Positions 21,944-33,435 of a DNA stretch of 64,000 nucleotides are shown here, in pieces (position 1 is the stretch's first letter; each line of letters starts with the position of its first letter). The DNA comes from Cellulomonas sp. Leaf334 (GTDB taxonomy: Bacteria > Actinomycetota > Actinomycetes > Actinomycetales > Cellulomonadaceae). The stretch covers positions 600,561 through 664,560 of the forward strand of contig NZ_LMOO01000001.1 of NCBI RefSeq assembly GCF_001424195.1. Reading direction: 5' to 3'. The notes beneath the pieces are model-generated. The model was not told where the DNA came from, ran no database searches, and saw only the letters and a program-made list of their open reading frames with translations. Made by a program: the position numbers and the translations under genes.

Positions 21944-22104
21944 GTGTGGCGTCACACTCCGTGGTCTTGATGGAAACTCATACGCGGGATCAATGCACGC
22001 GACGCGCTTTTTGTTCCCGCGCGCGGTGGGATTCTGCACCACTTTCGAGCCCCGTGCGAACCGGACGCGCGACCGATTTCGTCACACGTGCTGTGGGAGC
22101 GTTT

Positions 22105-22950
22105 TCATCCGTCGGAGTCGGCGTCGAGAGCCTCGAGGAACGCCCTCAGCTCCTCGACCCGCCCCGGAGGTCCGGCGACCGTCATCGACTCCTGTGCCGC
22201 CTGCCCCCGAAGGCCCGTGACCAGCGCGCCTGCCTCCTGCGCGACCAGGGCACCGGCCGCGACGTCCCACGGCTGCAGACCCCGCTCGTAGTACAGGTCG
22301 AGCGTTCCGGCGGCGATCCCGCACAGGTCGAGTGAGGCGCAACCCACACGACGAATATCACGTACCTGCGGCAACAGTTCCGCGACGATTCGTCCTTGCA
22401 CCCGCCTCCTGGCGGCGACGTATCCGAAGCCCGTACCCACGAGCGAGTCGATCAACGGTCGCGCCGGACCCACGCGCAAGCCGATCCCGTCGAGCGCCGC
22501 CCCCAGCCCCCGGCCCGCGGTGAACGTCCGCCCGTCCTCGGGGGCGAACACGCACCCGGCGAGCGCCGTCCACGTGGCCGGGTCCGGCGCGGCCCCGGGG
22601 TCGGGACCGACCACCGCGGCGACCGACACGGCGTACGCCGCCGAGCCGTACAGGTAGTTGACCGTGCCGTCGATCGGGTCCACCACCCAGGTGATCCCTG
22701 ACGTGCCGGGCCGGAAGGCCTCCTCCTCGCCCAGGATCGCGTCGTCCGGGCGCAGCTCGGCGAGCCGGCTGCGCAGGAGCGCCTCGGACGCCAGGTCCAT
22801 CGCCGTCACGACGTCCTGGTCACTGGACTTGGTGGCGGCCACGGTGACCAGCTGCCGTCGCCCGTCCCGGATCAGCGCCCCGGCCTCCCTGGCCAGCGCC
22901 TCGGCGACCTCGACGAGCGTGCGGACCTGGTCAGGAGAGTCGGGGTTCAC
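22105..22950 (-). CDS. suhB: Inositol monophosphatase family protein
   Basis: A 281-residue magnesium-dependent phosphatase of the IMPase/SuhB family. The three metal-site motifs are present: GEEEAF, WVVDPIDGTVNYLYG and the C-terminal GLQPWDVAAGAL. In actinobacteria such enzymes release myo-inositol for phosphatidylinositol and mycothiol, or act on related sugar phosphates. In mycobacteria the gene of this context is annotated suhB (Rv2701c), the basis of the symbol. GTG start at 22950 is preceded by GAGAGGA. Confidence 0.88.
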   Translation of the reverse strand: MNPDSPDQVRTLVEVAEALAREAGALIRDGRRQLVTVAATKSSDQDVVTAMDLASEALLRSRLAELRPDDAILGEEEAFRPGTSGITWVVDPIDGTVNYLYGSAAYAVSVAAVVGPDPGAAPDPATWTALAGCVFAPEDGRTFTAGRGLGAALDGIGLRVGPARPLIDSLVGTGFGYVAARRRVQGRIVAELLPQVRDIRRVGCASLDLCGIAAGTLDLYYERGLQPWDVAAGALVAQEAGALVTGLRGQAAQESMTVAGPPGRVEELRAFLEALDADSDG

Positions 22951-22973
22951 CCGTCCATCCTCTCAGCGCGCGG

Positions 22974-23606
22974 TCAGCGCACCGACCCGCGCCACGGTCC
23001 CGGGGCCTTGAGCTGGAACCGCAGCGCCATCACCCGCAGGACGAACACCGCGACCACCACGATCACGCTCGTCACGGTGGTGATCGCACCCTGCCACCAC
23101 AGGATCGCCGTGATCGTCGACCCGAGCAGCGCCGGGATCGCGTAGAGCTGCCGGTGGTGCAGGACCACCGGCACCTCGCCCGACAGCAGGTCGCGCAGCA
23201 CTCCCCCGCCGACGCCGGTCATGACGCCCACGATGACCGCCGCGGTCAGCGTCGTCCCGTACTCGAGCCCCTTGATGGTGCCGACGACACTGAACAGGGC
23301 CAGCGCCCCGGCGTCGAGCACGACGATGAAGCGGCGCGCACGCTCGAGGCGCGGGTGGAAGAAGTAGATGACGGTCGCGCCGGCGACCGCCGTCACGATG
23401 AACCGCCAGTTCGAGATCCCGACGGGCGGGACCGCGCCGATGAGGACGTCGCGCAGGATGCCCCCGCCCAGCCCGGCGGCCCAGGCGAGCACCATGATCC
23501 CGAACACGTCGAACTGCTTGCGCACCGCGGCCAGAGCGCCGGACATCGCGCCGACGAAGACCCCGACCAGCTCGAGGACGGGCTCCAGGGGGATGTCGGT
23601 GTCCAC
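22974..23606 (-). CDS. TRIC/UPF0126-family membrane protein
   Basis: A 210-residue protein with seven hydrophobic helices and the twice-repeated glycine motif of the family: GLGGGILRDVLIG in the first half and GVGGGVLRDLLSGEVP in the second, each followed by a Pro-rich loop. This internal duplication is diagnostic for UPF0126/YadS-YicG proteins, the bacterial relatives of trimeric intracellular cation channels. Passive cation (potassium) or small-solute passage is the likely role. GTG at 23606 is the most natural start (VDTDIPLEPVLELVG), with GAGGAT upstream acting either as ribosome site or -10. Confidence 0.88.
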   Translation of the reverse strand: MDTDIPLEPVLELVGVFVGAMSGALAAVRKQFDVFGIMVLAWAAGLGGGILRDVLIGAVPPVGISNWRFIVTAVAGATVIYFFHPRLERARRFIVVLDAGALALFSVVGTIKGLEYGTTLTAAVIVGVMTGVGGGVLRDLLSGEVPVVLHHRQLYAIPALLGSTITAILWWQGAITTVTSVIVVVAVFVLRVMALRFQLKAPGPWRGSVR

Positions 23607-23742
23607 GGGACGATCCTCGCAGCGGGACGCCGGGATCCGACGAAGGCGGGCCGTTGCGGGGCGATCATGCGCCGCACCGCCCCGGGTGCACGCCGTCGGG
23701 GCGGATCGGTGGCAGGCTCGTGCCGAGTTCCCGGGAGGTCGC

Positions 23743-24777
23743 ATGGGTGAGCTGGAGCTGGTGGGTCTGCACGAGGACGGGGAGCACCTCGTCCTGGTGG
23801 CCCCGGACGGGGCGCGCTTTCGTGTGCGCATCGACGAACCGCTGCGCGCCGCCGTGCGCCGCGACCGCCCGCAGCTCGAGCAGCTGCGCGCGGAGAGCGC
23901 CGGGACGCTGAGCCCGCGGGAGATCCAGGCGCGCATCCGCGCGGGCGCGACGACGCAGGAGGTCGCGGACTCCGCCGGCCTTCCCGTGGAGCGTGTCCGC
24001 CGGTACGAGGGGCCGGTGCTCGCCGAGCGCGAGCACGTCGCGGAGCAGGCCCGGGGTACACGTGTCGGCCGGGACGTCGGCGCGCCGACGCTGGGCGACC
24101 TGGTGACGGACCGGCTCGCCGCCCGCGGCGTCGACCCTGCGTCGCTCGCGTGGGACGCCGCTCGCGACCCGTCCGGACCGTGGGTCGTCCTGGCCCGGTT
24201 CGCGGTGGGTGACGTCGAGCACGAGGCGCGGTGGACCTTCGACCTGGCCAAGCGGACCGTCGTCGCCGACGAGGACGAGGCCCGCTGGCTCTCGGAGACC
24301 GAGCTGCCCGACGAGCCCGTCTCCCGACGTCACCTCGCCGCCGTGCGCGACGTGGTGTTCGACTTCCAGGGCGACGGCTCCCTGAGCACCCCGCAGGACG
24401 TCTCCCCGGAGGAGCCTGAACCCGTCCCGGACCCGCGCGACGAGACGGCGTCGCTGCTGGACGACCTGCGCAGCCGACGCGGTGTCCGGCAGGCCGTGGA
24501 GCTCGACGACGACGACGACGCCGAGGAGTTCGAGGGCTTCGGCCCGCAGCACGCGTTCGACTTCGGGCGGCCCGACGCGACCGTGCCCGGTGCACACCCC
24601 GCCGACGCCGACCCCGCAGCCGAGGCCCAGGTCTACCCGGCGCCCGCAGCCGTGCCGGAACCGGTCACCACGCCGGCCGCCGAGCACGAGGACGCCGAAC
24701 GACCGCGTGCGGCGCGGCGCGGCCGCGCCAAGGTGCCCAGCTGGGACGAGATCGTCTTCGGGGCGAAGCCCGAGTAG
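23743..24777 (+). CDS. sepH: Septation protein SepH
   Basis: A 344-residue protein with the DUF3071/SepH N-terminal domain (about 1-165), including a helix-turn-helix-like segment at 57-90 (LSPREIQARIRAGATTQEVA). An acidic disordered linker with a run of Asp (about 248-254) follows, and it ends in the short conserved motif VPSWDEIVFGAKPE. SepH of Streptomyces binds FtsZ and promotes Z-ring filament assembly, so this is a cell-division factor. The ATG at 23743 has a GGGAGG ribosome site six bases upstream. The C-terminal motif confirms that the protein is complete. Confidence 0.93.
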   Translation: MGELELVGLHEDGEHLVLVAPDGARFRVRIDEPLRAAVRRDRPQLEQLRAESAGTLSPREIQARIRAGATTQEVADSAGLPVERVRRYEGPVLAEREHVAEQARGTRVGRDVGAPTLGDLVTDRLAARGVDPASLAWDAARDPSGPWVVLARFAVGDVEHEARWTFDLAKRTVVADEDEARWLSETELPDEPVSRRHLAAVRDVVFDFQGDGSLSTPQDVSPEEPEPVPDPRDETASLLDDLRSRRGVRQAVELDDDDDAEEFEGFGPQHAFDFGRPDATVPGAHPADADPAAEAQVYPAPAAVPEPVTTPAAEHEDAERPRAARRGRAKVPSWDEIVFGAKPE

Positions 24778-24784
24778 GCGCCCG

Positions 24785-25444
24785 TCAGATGCTCAGCTCC
24801 TCCGCGGAGGTGAGCGTCTGCGGGCTCGGGGAGGACGCCCGGGCGGTGGCGGCGGTCATCCGTCGCATGTGGTGGCGACGGCACAGCACCTCGTAACCGA
24901 CCTCGTCGGCACCCGCCTCGACGTCTCCGACGACGACCTGCGCACCCTCGACCACCATGGTCCCGCCGACGGTGCGAGCATTGTGCGTCGCCCGTGAGCC
25001 GCACCAGCACAGCGCGCGGACCTGCAGGACCTCCACCCGGTCCGCCAGCTCGACCAGCCGGGCGGCACCGGGGAAGAGCCGGGCACGGAAGTCCGTCGAG
25101 ATGCCGAAGACGTAGACGTCGACCCCGAGCTCGTCGACGACGCGCGCCAGCTGCTCCACCTGGTCCGCGGTGTAGAACTGCGCCTCGTCACCGATGAGGT
25201 AGTCGACCGGCCGACCGCGCGTCCGGCGCGAGATGACGTCCGACCAGAAGTCCGTCGAGTCGTCCACCTCGTGCGCCCGCTGCGTGAGCCCGAGCCGGGA
25301 GGAGATGGTGGCCGCTCCGGCGCGGTCGTGGCGGGTGAACAGGACACCGTCGCGTCCGCGTGCCGCGTGGTTGTGGTGCATCTGCAGCGCCAACGTCGAC
25401 TTGCCGCTGTCCATGGTGCCGGAGAAGAAGACCAGCTCGGCCAT
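24785..25444 (-). CDS. tdk: Thymidine kinase
   Basis: A 219-residue type II thymidine kinase, making dTMP from thymidine and ATP. The P-loop GTMDSGKST is at 9-17, the Walker B-like segment is LIGDEAQF, and a zinc ribbon is suggested by CWCGSRATHNAR and the later CRRHH. The lasso-loop region preceding the C-terminus is slightly longer than in typical family members. Start ATG overlaps the stop of the phosphodiesterase gene by one base, so the two are coupled. Together with dut at 20.6 kb it supplies the thymidylate pool. Confidence 0.93.
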   Translation of the reverse strand: MAELVFFSGTMDSGKSTLALQMHHNHAARGRDGVLFTRHDRAGAATISSRLGLTQRAHEVDDSTDFWSDVISRRTRGRPVDYLIGDEAQFYTADQVEQLARVVDELGVDVYVFGISTDFRARLFPGAARLVELADRVEVLQVRALCWCGSRATHNARTVGGTMVVEGAQVVVGDVEAGADEVGYEVLCRRHHMRRMTAATARASSPSPQTLTSAEELSI

Positions 25445-26640
25445 CAGGCCACCACCAGGCAGGGCACGAGCATCTCGTGGCGCGTCAACGACCCGTGCAC
25501 CCCGACGAGGTCCAGCGACGCGGGCGTCTGGGTCCGCGAGTCGACGACGGTCGCGCGTCCCGCCATCGCCACCACCACGTCCCCGATCACGGGCAGCACG
25601 TGCTCCGCGACGTCCCCGAACCACCGGTCGGACCTCGCCTCGTCCCGTGTCACGACGACCGCGGCCGAGCCGAGCGTGTCCCGCCACCGGTCGGCCACCT
25701 GCGTCGCGTCGACGTCCGGCTCGAGGTGCAGGTGCAGGGCGCGGGGCTCCCCCGCCACCAGCGCGACGCCCGCGCCGAGGACGGGATCGGTCCCGACGTC
25801 CCACCGCTGCGACCGGTCCACGTCGACCATCCCGTGGTCGGCGGTCACGACCAGGACCGTGTCCCGCGGCAGGAGGCGGGCGAGCCGGCCCAGCTCGGCG
25901 TCGAGTTCCGCGAGCGCGTCGCCCCACTGCCACGACCCCCACCCGTGGTGGTGGCCCGCCTTGTCGACGTCCCCCCAGTACAGGTAGGCCACACCGGGCC
26001 GCCGCAATGCTTCCACGGTGGCGTCGACCCGGGCGGCCAACGACTCGGCCGCCTTGTAGGTGGGGCCGCGCAGTGCGGCCTCGGTGAGTCCCGACCCCGC
26101 GAACCGCGCCGGACCGACGCTCGTCACGCTGGTCCCGGCCGCGACCAGGCGCTCGAACACGGTCGTCTCGCGCTGCCACTGCCGCGCGGGCGGCAGCCCG
26201 GTCCAGCTGACCAGGTTGCCCAGCTCGCCCGTCGCGGGGTCACGGACGGTGTACCCGAGCATGCCCGTGCGCCCCGGTGGCAGGGCGACCCCGAACGTGC
26301 CCATCGCTGTGGCCGTCGTGGAGGGGAACGTGCTGGTCAGCGGCGTGGAGTCGGTGAGCCGACGGCGCAGGAACGGTGCGTGACCGGCGCGCTCGGCGAG
26401 ATTCGTGTGGCCGAGCCCGTCGACGAGCACCACGCAGACTCGCGTCGCGTCGGGGAGCCCGAGCAGGCGCTGCGAGTCGGACGCCTCGGGGACGTCGAGC
26501 ACGCCGATCGCGCCGGCGACGGCCGGCAGCACGCGACCCAGGCACGCGTGGGCCGAGCCGGGCGCGAGGAGGTCCGCCGCCTCGACCTCGGCACGCACCC
26601 CGGTCGAGACCCTCGACGCCGGCGCCTCGAGGCCGGTCAT
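25444..26640 (-). CDS. Alkaline phosphatase-superfamily nucleotide pyrophosphatase/phosphodiesterase
   Basis: A 398-residue protein of the type I phosphodiesterase/nucleotide pyrophosphatase family. Metal and nucleophile motifs are readable: VVLVDGLGHTNL (first Asp), TSTFPSTTATAMGTFG (nucleophilic Thr), YWGDVDKAGHHHGW and VTADHGMVDVD. There is no signal peptide, so it should be cytosolic, unlike many relatives. The substrate is unknown. It is translationally coupled at both ends: its start overlaps the DUF5998 stop by four bases and its stop overlaps the thymidine kinase start. Confidence 0.9.
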   Translation of the reverse strand: MTGLEAPASRVSTGVRAEVEAADLLAPGSAHACLGRVLPAVAGAIGVLDVPEASDSQRLLGLPDATRVCVVLVDGLGHTNLAERAGHAPFLRRRLTDSTPLTSTFPSTTATAMGTFGVALPPGRTGMLGYTVRDPATGELGNLVSWTGLPPARQWQRETTVFERLVAAGTSVTSVGPARFAGSGLTEAALRGPTYKAAESLAARVDATVEALRRPGVAYLYWGDVDKAGHHHGWGSWQWGDALAELDAELGRLARLLPRDTVLVVTADHGMVDVDRSQRWDVGTDPVLGAGVALVAGEPRALHLHLEPDVDATQVADRWRDTLGSAAVVVTRDEARSDRWFGDVAEHVLPVIGDVVVAMAGRATVVDSRTQTPASLDLVGVHGSLTRHEMLVPCLVVA

Positions 26641-27212
26641 CGGGCCCGGGCGCTCGCTGCGGACAGCTGCCGGGCGAACGCCGTGGCGGCACGCACCGAG
26701 TCGAGTCCCTCAGCCGCCGCACTGACCCGCACGACCACGTCGTCGGGCGCGAGGGTGCCGGTCAGCCCGTGGTCGGCGTCGCAGTTCGGGTCGCCGCACG
26801 TGGCCGGCTCCAGGTCCACCCGGGAGACCGCACCCCAGCCGATCACCAGGGTGAGCTCCTGCGCGGGCCGACCGCGCTCGTGCTTCTCCGGCAGCGGCAC
26901 GACGTGGGTCAGCGCGACCGAGGTGAGCTCCGCGATCGGCACCGCCTCGGTCGTCGCCGACGCGGAGGCCGACGGGTGCTCGGAGTCCGCCGGGTGGTCG
27001 TCGACGTGGGCGACGATCAGCCGCGTCGGCGTCAGCACCAGCACGGTGACGTGGCGGCGCACCTCGGCGGCGTCGAACGTCGTCTCGGGGTGGACCAGGT
27101 GAGCCACGACCTCTTCGTCGGCGAGGGCCACGTCGAGCACGTCGACGACGAGCTCGGGGTAGTAGCCGGCACGGTGGAGGTCGTGGTGCAGGGCGGGAGC
27201 AGCAGCAGGCAC
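26637..27212 (-). CDS. DUF5998 protein
   Basis: A 191-residue soluble protein of the actinobacterial DUF5998 family (HHDLHRAGYYPELVVDVLDVAL start, VLVLTPTRLIVAHVDDH, VIGWGAVSRVDLEPATCGDPNC). The LTPTRLIVAHVDD and later beta pattern resembles a PH-like fold. The CGDPNCDADHG segment could bind a metal. Function unknown; it is normally found beside the phosphodiesterase, as here. The GTG at 27212 follows GGGAGG and is favoured over upstream options. Confidence 0.85.
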   Translation of the reverse strand: MPAAAPALHHDLHRAGYYPELVVDVLDVALADEEVVAHLVHPETTFDAAEVRRHVTVLVLTPTRLIVAHVDDHPADSEHPSASASATTEAVPIAELTSVALTHVVPLPEKHERGRPAQELTLVIGWGAVSRVDLEPATCGDPNCDADHGLTGTLAPDDVVVRVSAAAEGLDSVRAATAFARQLSAASARAR

Positions 27213-27261
27213 ACGCCCATCCTCCCACCTCGACGGCCGTGTCCCGCGAGCGTGCACAGGG

Positions 27262-29997
27262 TCACACCCTCGGCAGTCGTCGCGTCGCGTCCGCACGGTC
27301 CGCGCGGGAGACCGCGGCGCGGGCACCGAGGACCACCGCACCGTGCTCGGAGACGACCACGGGGTTGAGCTCCAGCGAACGCAGCTCCGGCAGGTCGTCG
27401 GCGAGCACGGAGACCCTCGCGATGAGGTCCTCCAGCGCGGCGACGTCGAGCGCCGGGAGCCCCCGGTAGCCGAACAGCCGGGGCGCTGCCCGTGCCGTGC
27501 GGACCAGCTCGGAGACGTCCACGTCGGTCAGCGGCGGCACGCCGTACGCGATGTCGCCCAGCAGGTCGGAGGCGTCCCCGGCCAGCCCGAAGCTGATGAT
27601 CGGGCCGAACAGGGGGTCCTCGACGGAACGCACCACGCACGCGGAGCCGTGCGGCGCCATCGCCTGCACCTCGAGGGGTTCGTCGCCGTCCGGCGTCTCG
27701 AATCCCGCGGCGAGCGCGAGCACCTGCGCCACGTCCGCCCGCAGCTCGGCCTCGTCCGCGACGTCCAGGCGCACCCCGCCGAGGTCGGCACGGTGGCGCA
27801 GCGCCGGCACGGTCGTCTTGAGCGCGACCGGCCACCCGATGCGTTCCGCGGCGGCAACCGCCTCGTCGGCGTCGTGCACGCGCGTCGACGGCAGCGGCCG
27901 CACGCCGACCGTGGCCAGCAGCTGCGCGGTCTGCTCGGAGTCGAGCGCGAGCGCCCCGTCGCCCGGGGCCTCCGCGGCGAGCCACCCCGCGACGAGCCGC
28001 CGGGCCGACCGTGTCTCGGCGCCCTCGGGGTGCAGGGGCTGCCCGCGGTCCCCGGCCCGCCAGCGCGCGTAGCGAGCCGCGTGGCCGAGCGCCAGCGCCG
28101 CGTCCTCGGGCGTGCTGTACGCGGGGACCGTCCACTCCCGGCCGTCGTCGTCGCGGGCGGTCAGCTCCGGGGTCAGGCCGTGCAGGTCGTAGATGCACGC
28201 CACGGTCGTCCGCCGGGAGCGGGCGGCCCGCTGCGCGACGGCGTCCTGCAGGACGGCGTCCGGCCCGCCGACCGTCGGGATGCGGACCACGACCACGACG
28301 TCGCTGTCCGCGTCGTCGTAGAGCGCGTCGACGGCCGCACGGACCCGGTCGGGCGAGGCGTCCTCGGCGAGCAGCTGCACGTGCCCGCTGACCACGAGGC
28401 CCGCCGCCGCGACCGCCTCGGCGACGAGGGCCGCCACGGACGCGGAGCTGGCCAGGATCGCGGTGCGACGGCCGGTCGGCAGCGGCTGGTGCGCGAGCAC
28501 CTGGGCGACGTCGAGCAGCTGGTGCGTGTTCTCCACGCGCACCACGCCGGACTGGCGCAGCACCTCGGCGAGCGTGCGCGGCGGGGCGTGGGTCGGTCGG
28601 ACGGCGTGGCCCGGCGGCACCACCTGGCCGGACCGGCCGGCGGTCACGACGATCACCGGCTTGAGCAGCGACAGGCGCCGCGCCACCCGGGAGAACTTGC
28701 GCGGGTTGCCCAGCGACTCGAGGTACAGCCCCACGACGTCGGTGCCGTCGTCGTCCGCCCAGAACTGCATGAGGTCGTTGCCGGAGACGTCGGCGCGGTG
28801 CCCGGCGGACACGAACTGCGAGACCCCGATCCCCCGGCGCCGGACCGCGGCGAGCATCGCGACCGACAACGGGGCCGACTGACAGAACAGGCCGACCCGC
28901 CCGGGCGGCGGAGGCACCTCCGCGAGGGACGCGTTGAGCTGGAGCCCGCCCTCCCGTGTCGAGACGATCCCGTACGAGCTCGGTCCGACCACACGCATCC
29001 CCGCACCGTGCGCCGCGCGCAGCACCGCGCGCTGCCGGTCCCGCCCGTCCGGACCCTCCTCGGCGTACCCGGCGGTGAGCACGACGATGCCGTGCACGTC
29101 CAGGCGCGCGAGGTCGCGGGTCACGTCGGTCGCGGCAGCGGCCGGGACGGCGACGACGGCGAGCCCGACCGGTCCGGGCACGTCCGCCAGCCGGTCGTGG
29201 ACCGGGGTCGGCGGGTCGCCCGGGACGCCGACCGCGTGCACGACCACTGACGGGTCGCCGACCAGGAGGTTGGCCAGCACGCGCGCGGCCAGCCGACCGG
29301 CGAACGTGTCCGCCGCGTCCTTCCCGGGCCCGACGACCACCACCGACGACGCGTGCAGGACCCCCCGCATCGACCGTGCCTCGGCACGGTGCTCGCGGTC
29401 GGCCATCACCGCGAGCGACCGGTCCGTCGGGTCGATGTCGAACCCCACGGCCACGATGCCGTCCTCCGTGCGCTGCCGGACCTCGTACCCGGCCTGCTTG
29501 AAGACGGAGATCATGCGGCCGTTCTGCGGCAGGACCTCCGCGACGAACCGTCGCACGCCCCGCTCGCGTGCCGCCGCCGCGAGGTGCTCCAGCAGCACGG
29601 ACCCCAGGCCGCGGCCCTGGTGGGCGTCCGCGATGTTGAACGCGACCTCGGCCTCGTCCGAGCCGATGCGGTCGTACCGGGCGACGCCGATGATCTGGTC
29701 GGCGCCTGTGGGTCCTGTCCCGCTCGACACCGCAACCAACGCCACCCGGTCGACGTGGTCGACGTTGACCAGCCGGGTCAGGTCGCGCTCGGACAGCCGC
29801 TCGAGCGGGGCGAAGAACCGCAGGTAGGTCGACCTCTCCGACTGCCCGACGTGGAACGCCTGCAGGGCGTCGGCGTCGTCGGGCCGCAGCGGTCGCACGT
29901 GCGTCGTCGAGCCGTCGTGCAGCACGACATCGGCCTCCCACGCAGCCGGGTACGGGAGACCCGGGTGCGGGCGGCCGTCAGCCGTGACGTCTGCCAT
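27262..29997 (-). CDS. GNAT acetyltransferase / ADP-forming acyl-CoA synthetase fusion (Pat-like)
   Basis: A 911-residue fusion. A GNAT acetyltransferase comes first (about 30-185, with VAFNIADAHQGRGLGSVLLEHL as acetyl-CoA loop). A CoA-binding Rossmann domain, a succinyl-CoA-synthetase-like ligase domain and a C-terminal ATP-grasp (about 690-911) follow. In PatZ/Pat protein acetyltransferases the synthetase part senses acetyl-CoA and the GNAT part acetylates lysines, for example of acetyl-CoA synthetase; in Escherichia coli the order is reversed. The usual catalytic His of an active NDP-forming ligase is not obvious in the second domain, so it may be regulatory only. ATG at 29997 is probably leaderless (TACCGT seven bases upstream). 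Confidence 0.9.
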   Translation of the reverse strand: MADVTADGRPHPGLPYPAAWEADVVLHDGSTTHVRPLRPDDADALQAFHVGQSERSTYLRFFAPLERLSERDLTRLVNVDHVDRVALVAVSSGTGPTGADQIIGVARYDRIGSDEAEVAFNIADAHQGRGLGSVLLEHLAAAARERGVRRFVAEVLPQNGRMISVFKQAGYEVRQRTEDGIVAVGFDIDPTDRSLAVMADREHRAEARSMRGVLHASSVVVVGPGKDAADTFAGRLAARVLANLLVGDPSVVVHAVGVPGDPPTPVHDRLADVPGPVGLAVVAVPAAAATDVTRDLARLDVHGIVVLTAGYAEEGPDGRDRQRAVLRAAHGAGMRVVGPSSYGIVSTREGGLQLNASLAEVPPPPGRVGLFCQSAPLSVAMLAAVRRRGIGVSQFVSAGHRADVSGNDLMQFWADDDGTDVVGLYLESLGNPRKFSRVARRLSLLKPVIVVTAGRSGQVVPPGHAVRPTHAPPRTLAEVLRQSGVVRVENTHQLLDVAQVLAHQPLPTGRRTAILASSASVAALVAEAVAAAGLVVSGHVQLLAEDASPDRVRAAVDALYDDADSDVVVVVRIPTVGGPDAVLQDAVAQRAARSRRTTVACIYDLHGLTPELTARDDDGREWTVPAYSTPEDAALALGHAARYARWRAGDRGQPLHPEGAETRSARRLVAGWLAAEAPGDGALALDSEQTAQLLATVGVRPLPSTRVHDADEAVAAAERIGWPVALKTTVPALRHRADLGGVRLDVADEAELRADVAQVLALAAGFETPDGDEPLEVQAMAPHGSACVVRSVEDPLFGPIISFGLAGDASDLLGDIAYGVPPLTDVDVSELVRTARAAPRLFGYRGLPALDVAALEDLIARVSVLADDLPELRSLELNPVVVSEHGAVVLGARAAVSRADRADATRRLPRV

Positions 29998-30004
29998 GAC
30001 GGTC

Positions 30005-30010
30005 ACGGTA
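30005..30010 (-). promoter_or_regulatory. Leaderless -10 (TACCGT) of the Pat-like gene
   Basis: The minus-strand hexamer ends seven bases before the ATG at 29997. Confidence 0.6.
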
Positions 30011-30101
30011 GTGCGGAGAGCAGCGCGCCGCGCCCGTCGAAGGTCCCGGACGGTCCACAATGGTCGCCGCACAGCCGTACCGGCCCCGAGGAGCAAGCAG
30101 C

Positions 30102-32576
<2,475 letters not shown>

Positions 32577-32582
32577 GAGTCC

Positions 32583-33329
32583 TCAGACGAGCGCGACCAC
32601 GTTGTCGGGCACCGGCGGCCGCTGGGCGTAGGTGCGCGCGGGCCGCGGCTCGGGCGCCCGACGCTCGGCCACGTTGCGTCCGATCACGGCCGCGGCGAGG
32701 AGCCCCTGTCCGACCGTGTAGGTGAGCATCACCCAGAAGCCCTGCCCGGCGAGGTTCCACCAGGGCACGAACGCCTCGAGCGCGATCAGGGCGTCGCTCA
32801 CCAGGAACACGGCGCCTCCGACCGCCGCGAGCCTGCCCAGACCGGTCGCGAGGACGGCCATGGCGACGAGCACGCCGCCGTACAGGGCGACGGGCACGAG
32901 CAGGGCGTCCGCACCCGGCGCGCACAGAGCGACCAGCACGACCAGCACCGCCGCGTACGGCAGCAGCAGGACCGGGCGGGTGTGCACCACGGACCGGCGG
33001 ACCAGGGGCGCGAACGCCACGACGTACGCGACCTGCGCGAGCAGGAAGAACCCGACCATGACCAGGAACGCGGCGTCCTCGCCCACCAGGGACGGCACGA
33101 GGTCACCGAGCCAGGAGAACCCGAGACCCACCAGGGTCCACGTCACGACGTGACCACGCGGCCAGCGCGTCGCGGTCAGGACGACGGCGGCCAGCGCCGG
33201 CATGAGCGTCCACTGGCTGACGCGGGCGACGCCCTCCGCCCCGACGAGCTGAGCCACCAGGTGCACGAGCACCAGCACGACGGTGACCGCGACCCACACC
33301 CGCGCGGCCATGGACAGCGAGCGCCCCAC
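32583..33329 (-). CDS. Lysoplasmalogenase (YhhN/TMEM86) family membrane protein
   Basis: A 248-residue integral membrane protein with about eight helices and the YhhN pattern: an aspartate in the helix GLGFSWLGDLVPSL and another in VFLVSDALIALEAF, both expected at the active site in the membrane. The family hydrolyses the vinyl-ether bond of lysoplasmalogens in animals; the bacterial substrate is often unclear. GTG at 33329 follows GAGGAGG, a strong ribosome site. It lies between convergent parC and parE but has no apparent tie to DNA topology. Confidence 0.87.
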   Translation of the reverse strand: MGRSLSMAARVWVAVTVVLVLVHLVAQLVGAEGVARVSQWTLMPALAAVVLTATRWPRGHVVTWTLVGLGFSWLGDLVPSLVGEDAAFLVMVGFFLLAQVAYVVAFAPLVRRSVVHTRPVLLLPYAAVLVVLVALCAPGADALLVPVALYGGVLVAMAVLATGLGRLAAVGGAVFLVSDALIALEAFVPWWNLAGQGFWVMLTYTVGQGLLAAAVIGRNVAERRAPEPRPARTYAQRPPVPDNVVALV

Positions 33330-33435
33330 GACGACCTCCTCGACGGCGGACGTCCTCGTCCGGCGACAGCGACGGCAGGACGTCGTCGTCCTGCCGCGCC
33401 GATGCTAACCCGGGACGGGCGTCGTCCGGCGCGGT

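Noticed and set aside
27032..29941. 969-codon minus-strand frame overlapping the Pat-like gene
   Set aside because: It is a shifted frame of the same strand with Arg/Gly/Ala-rich low-complexity product. The Pat-like frame has all domain motifs.
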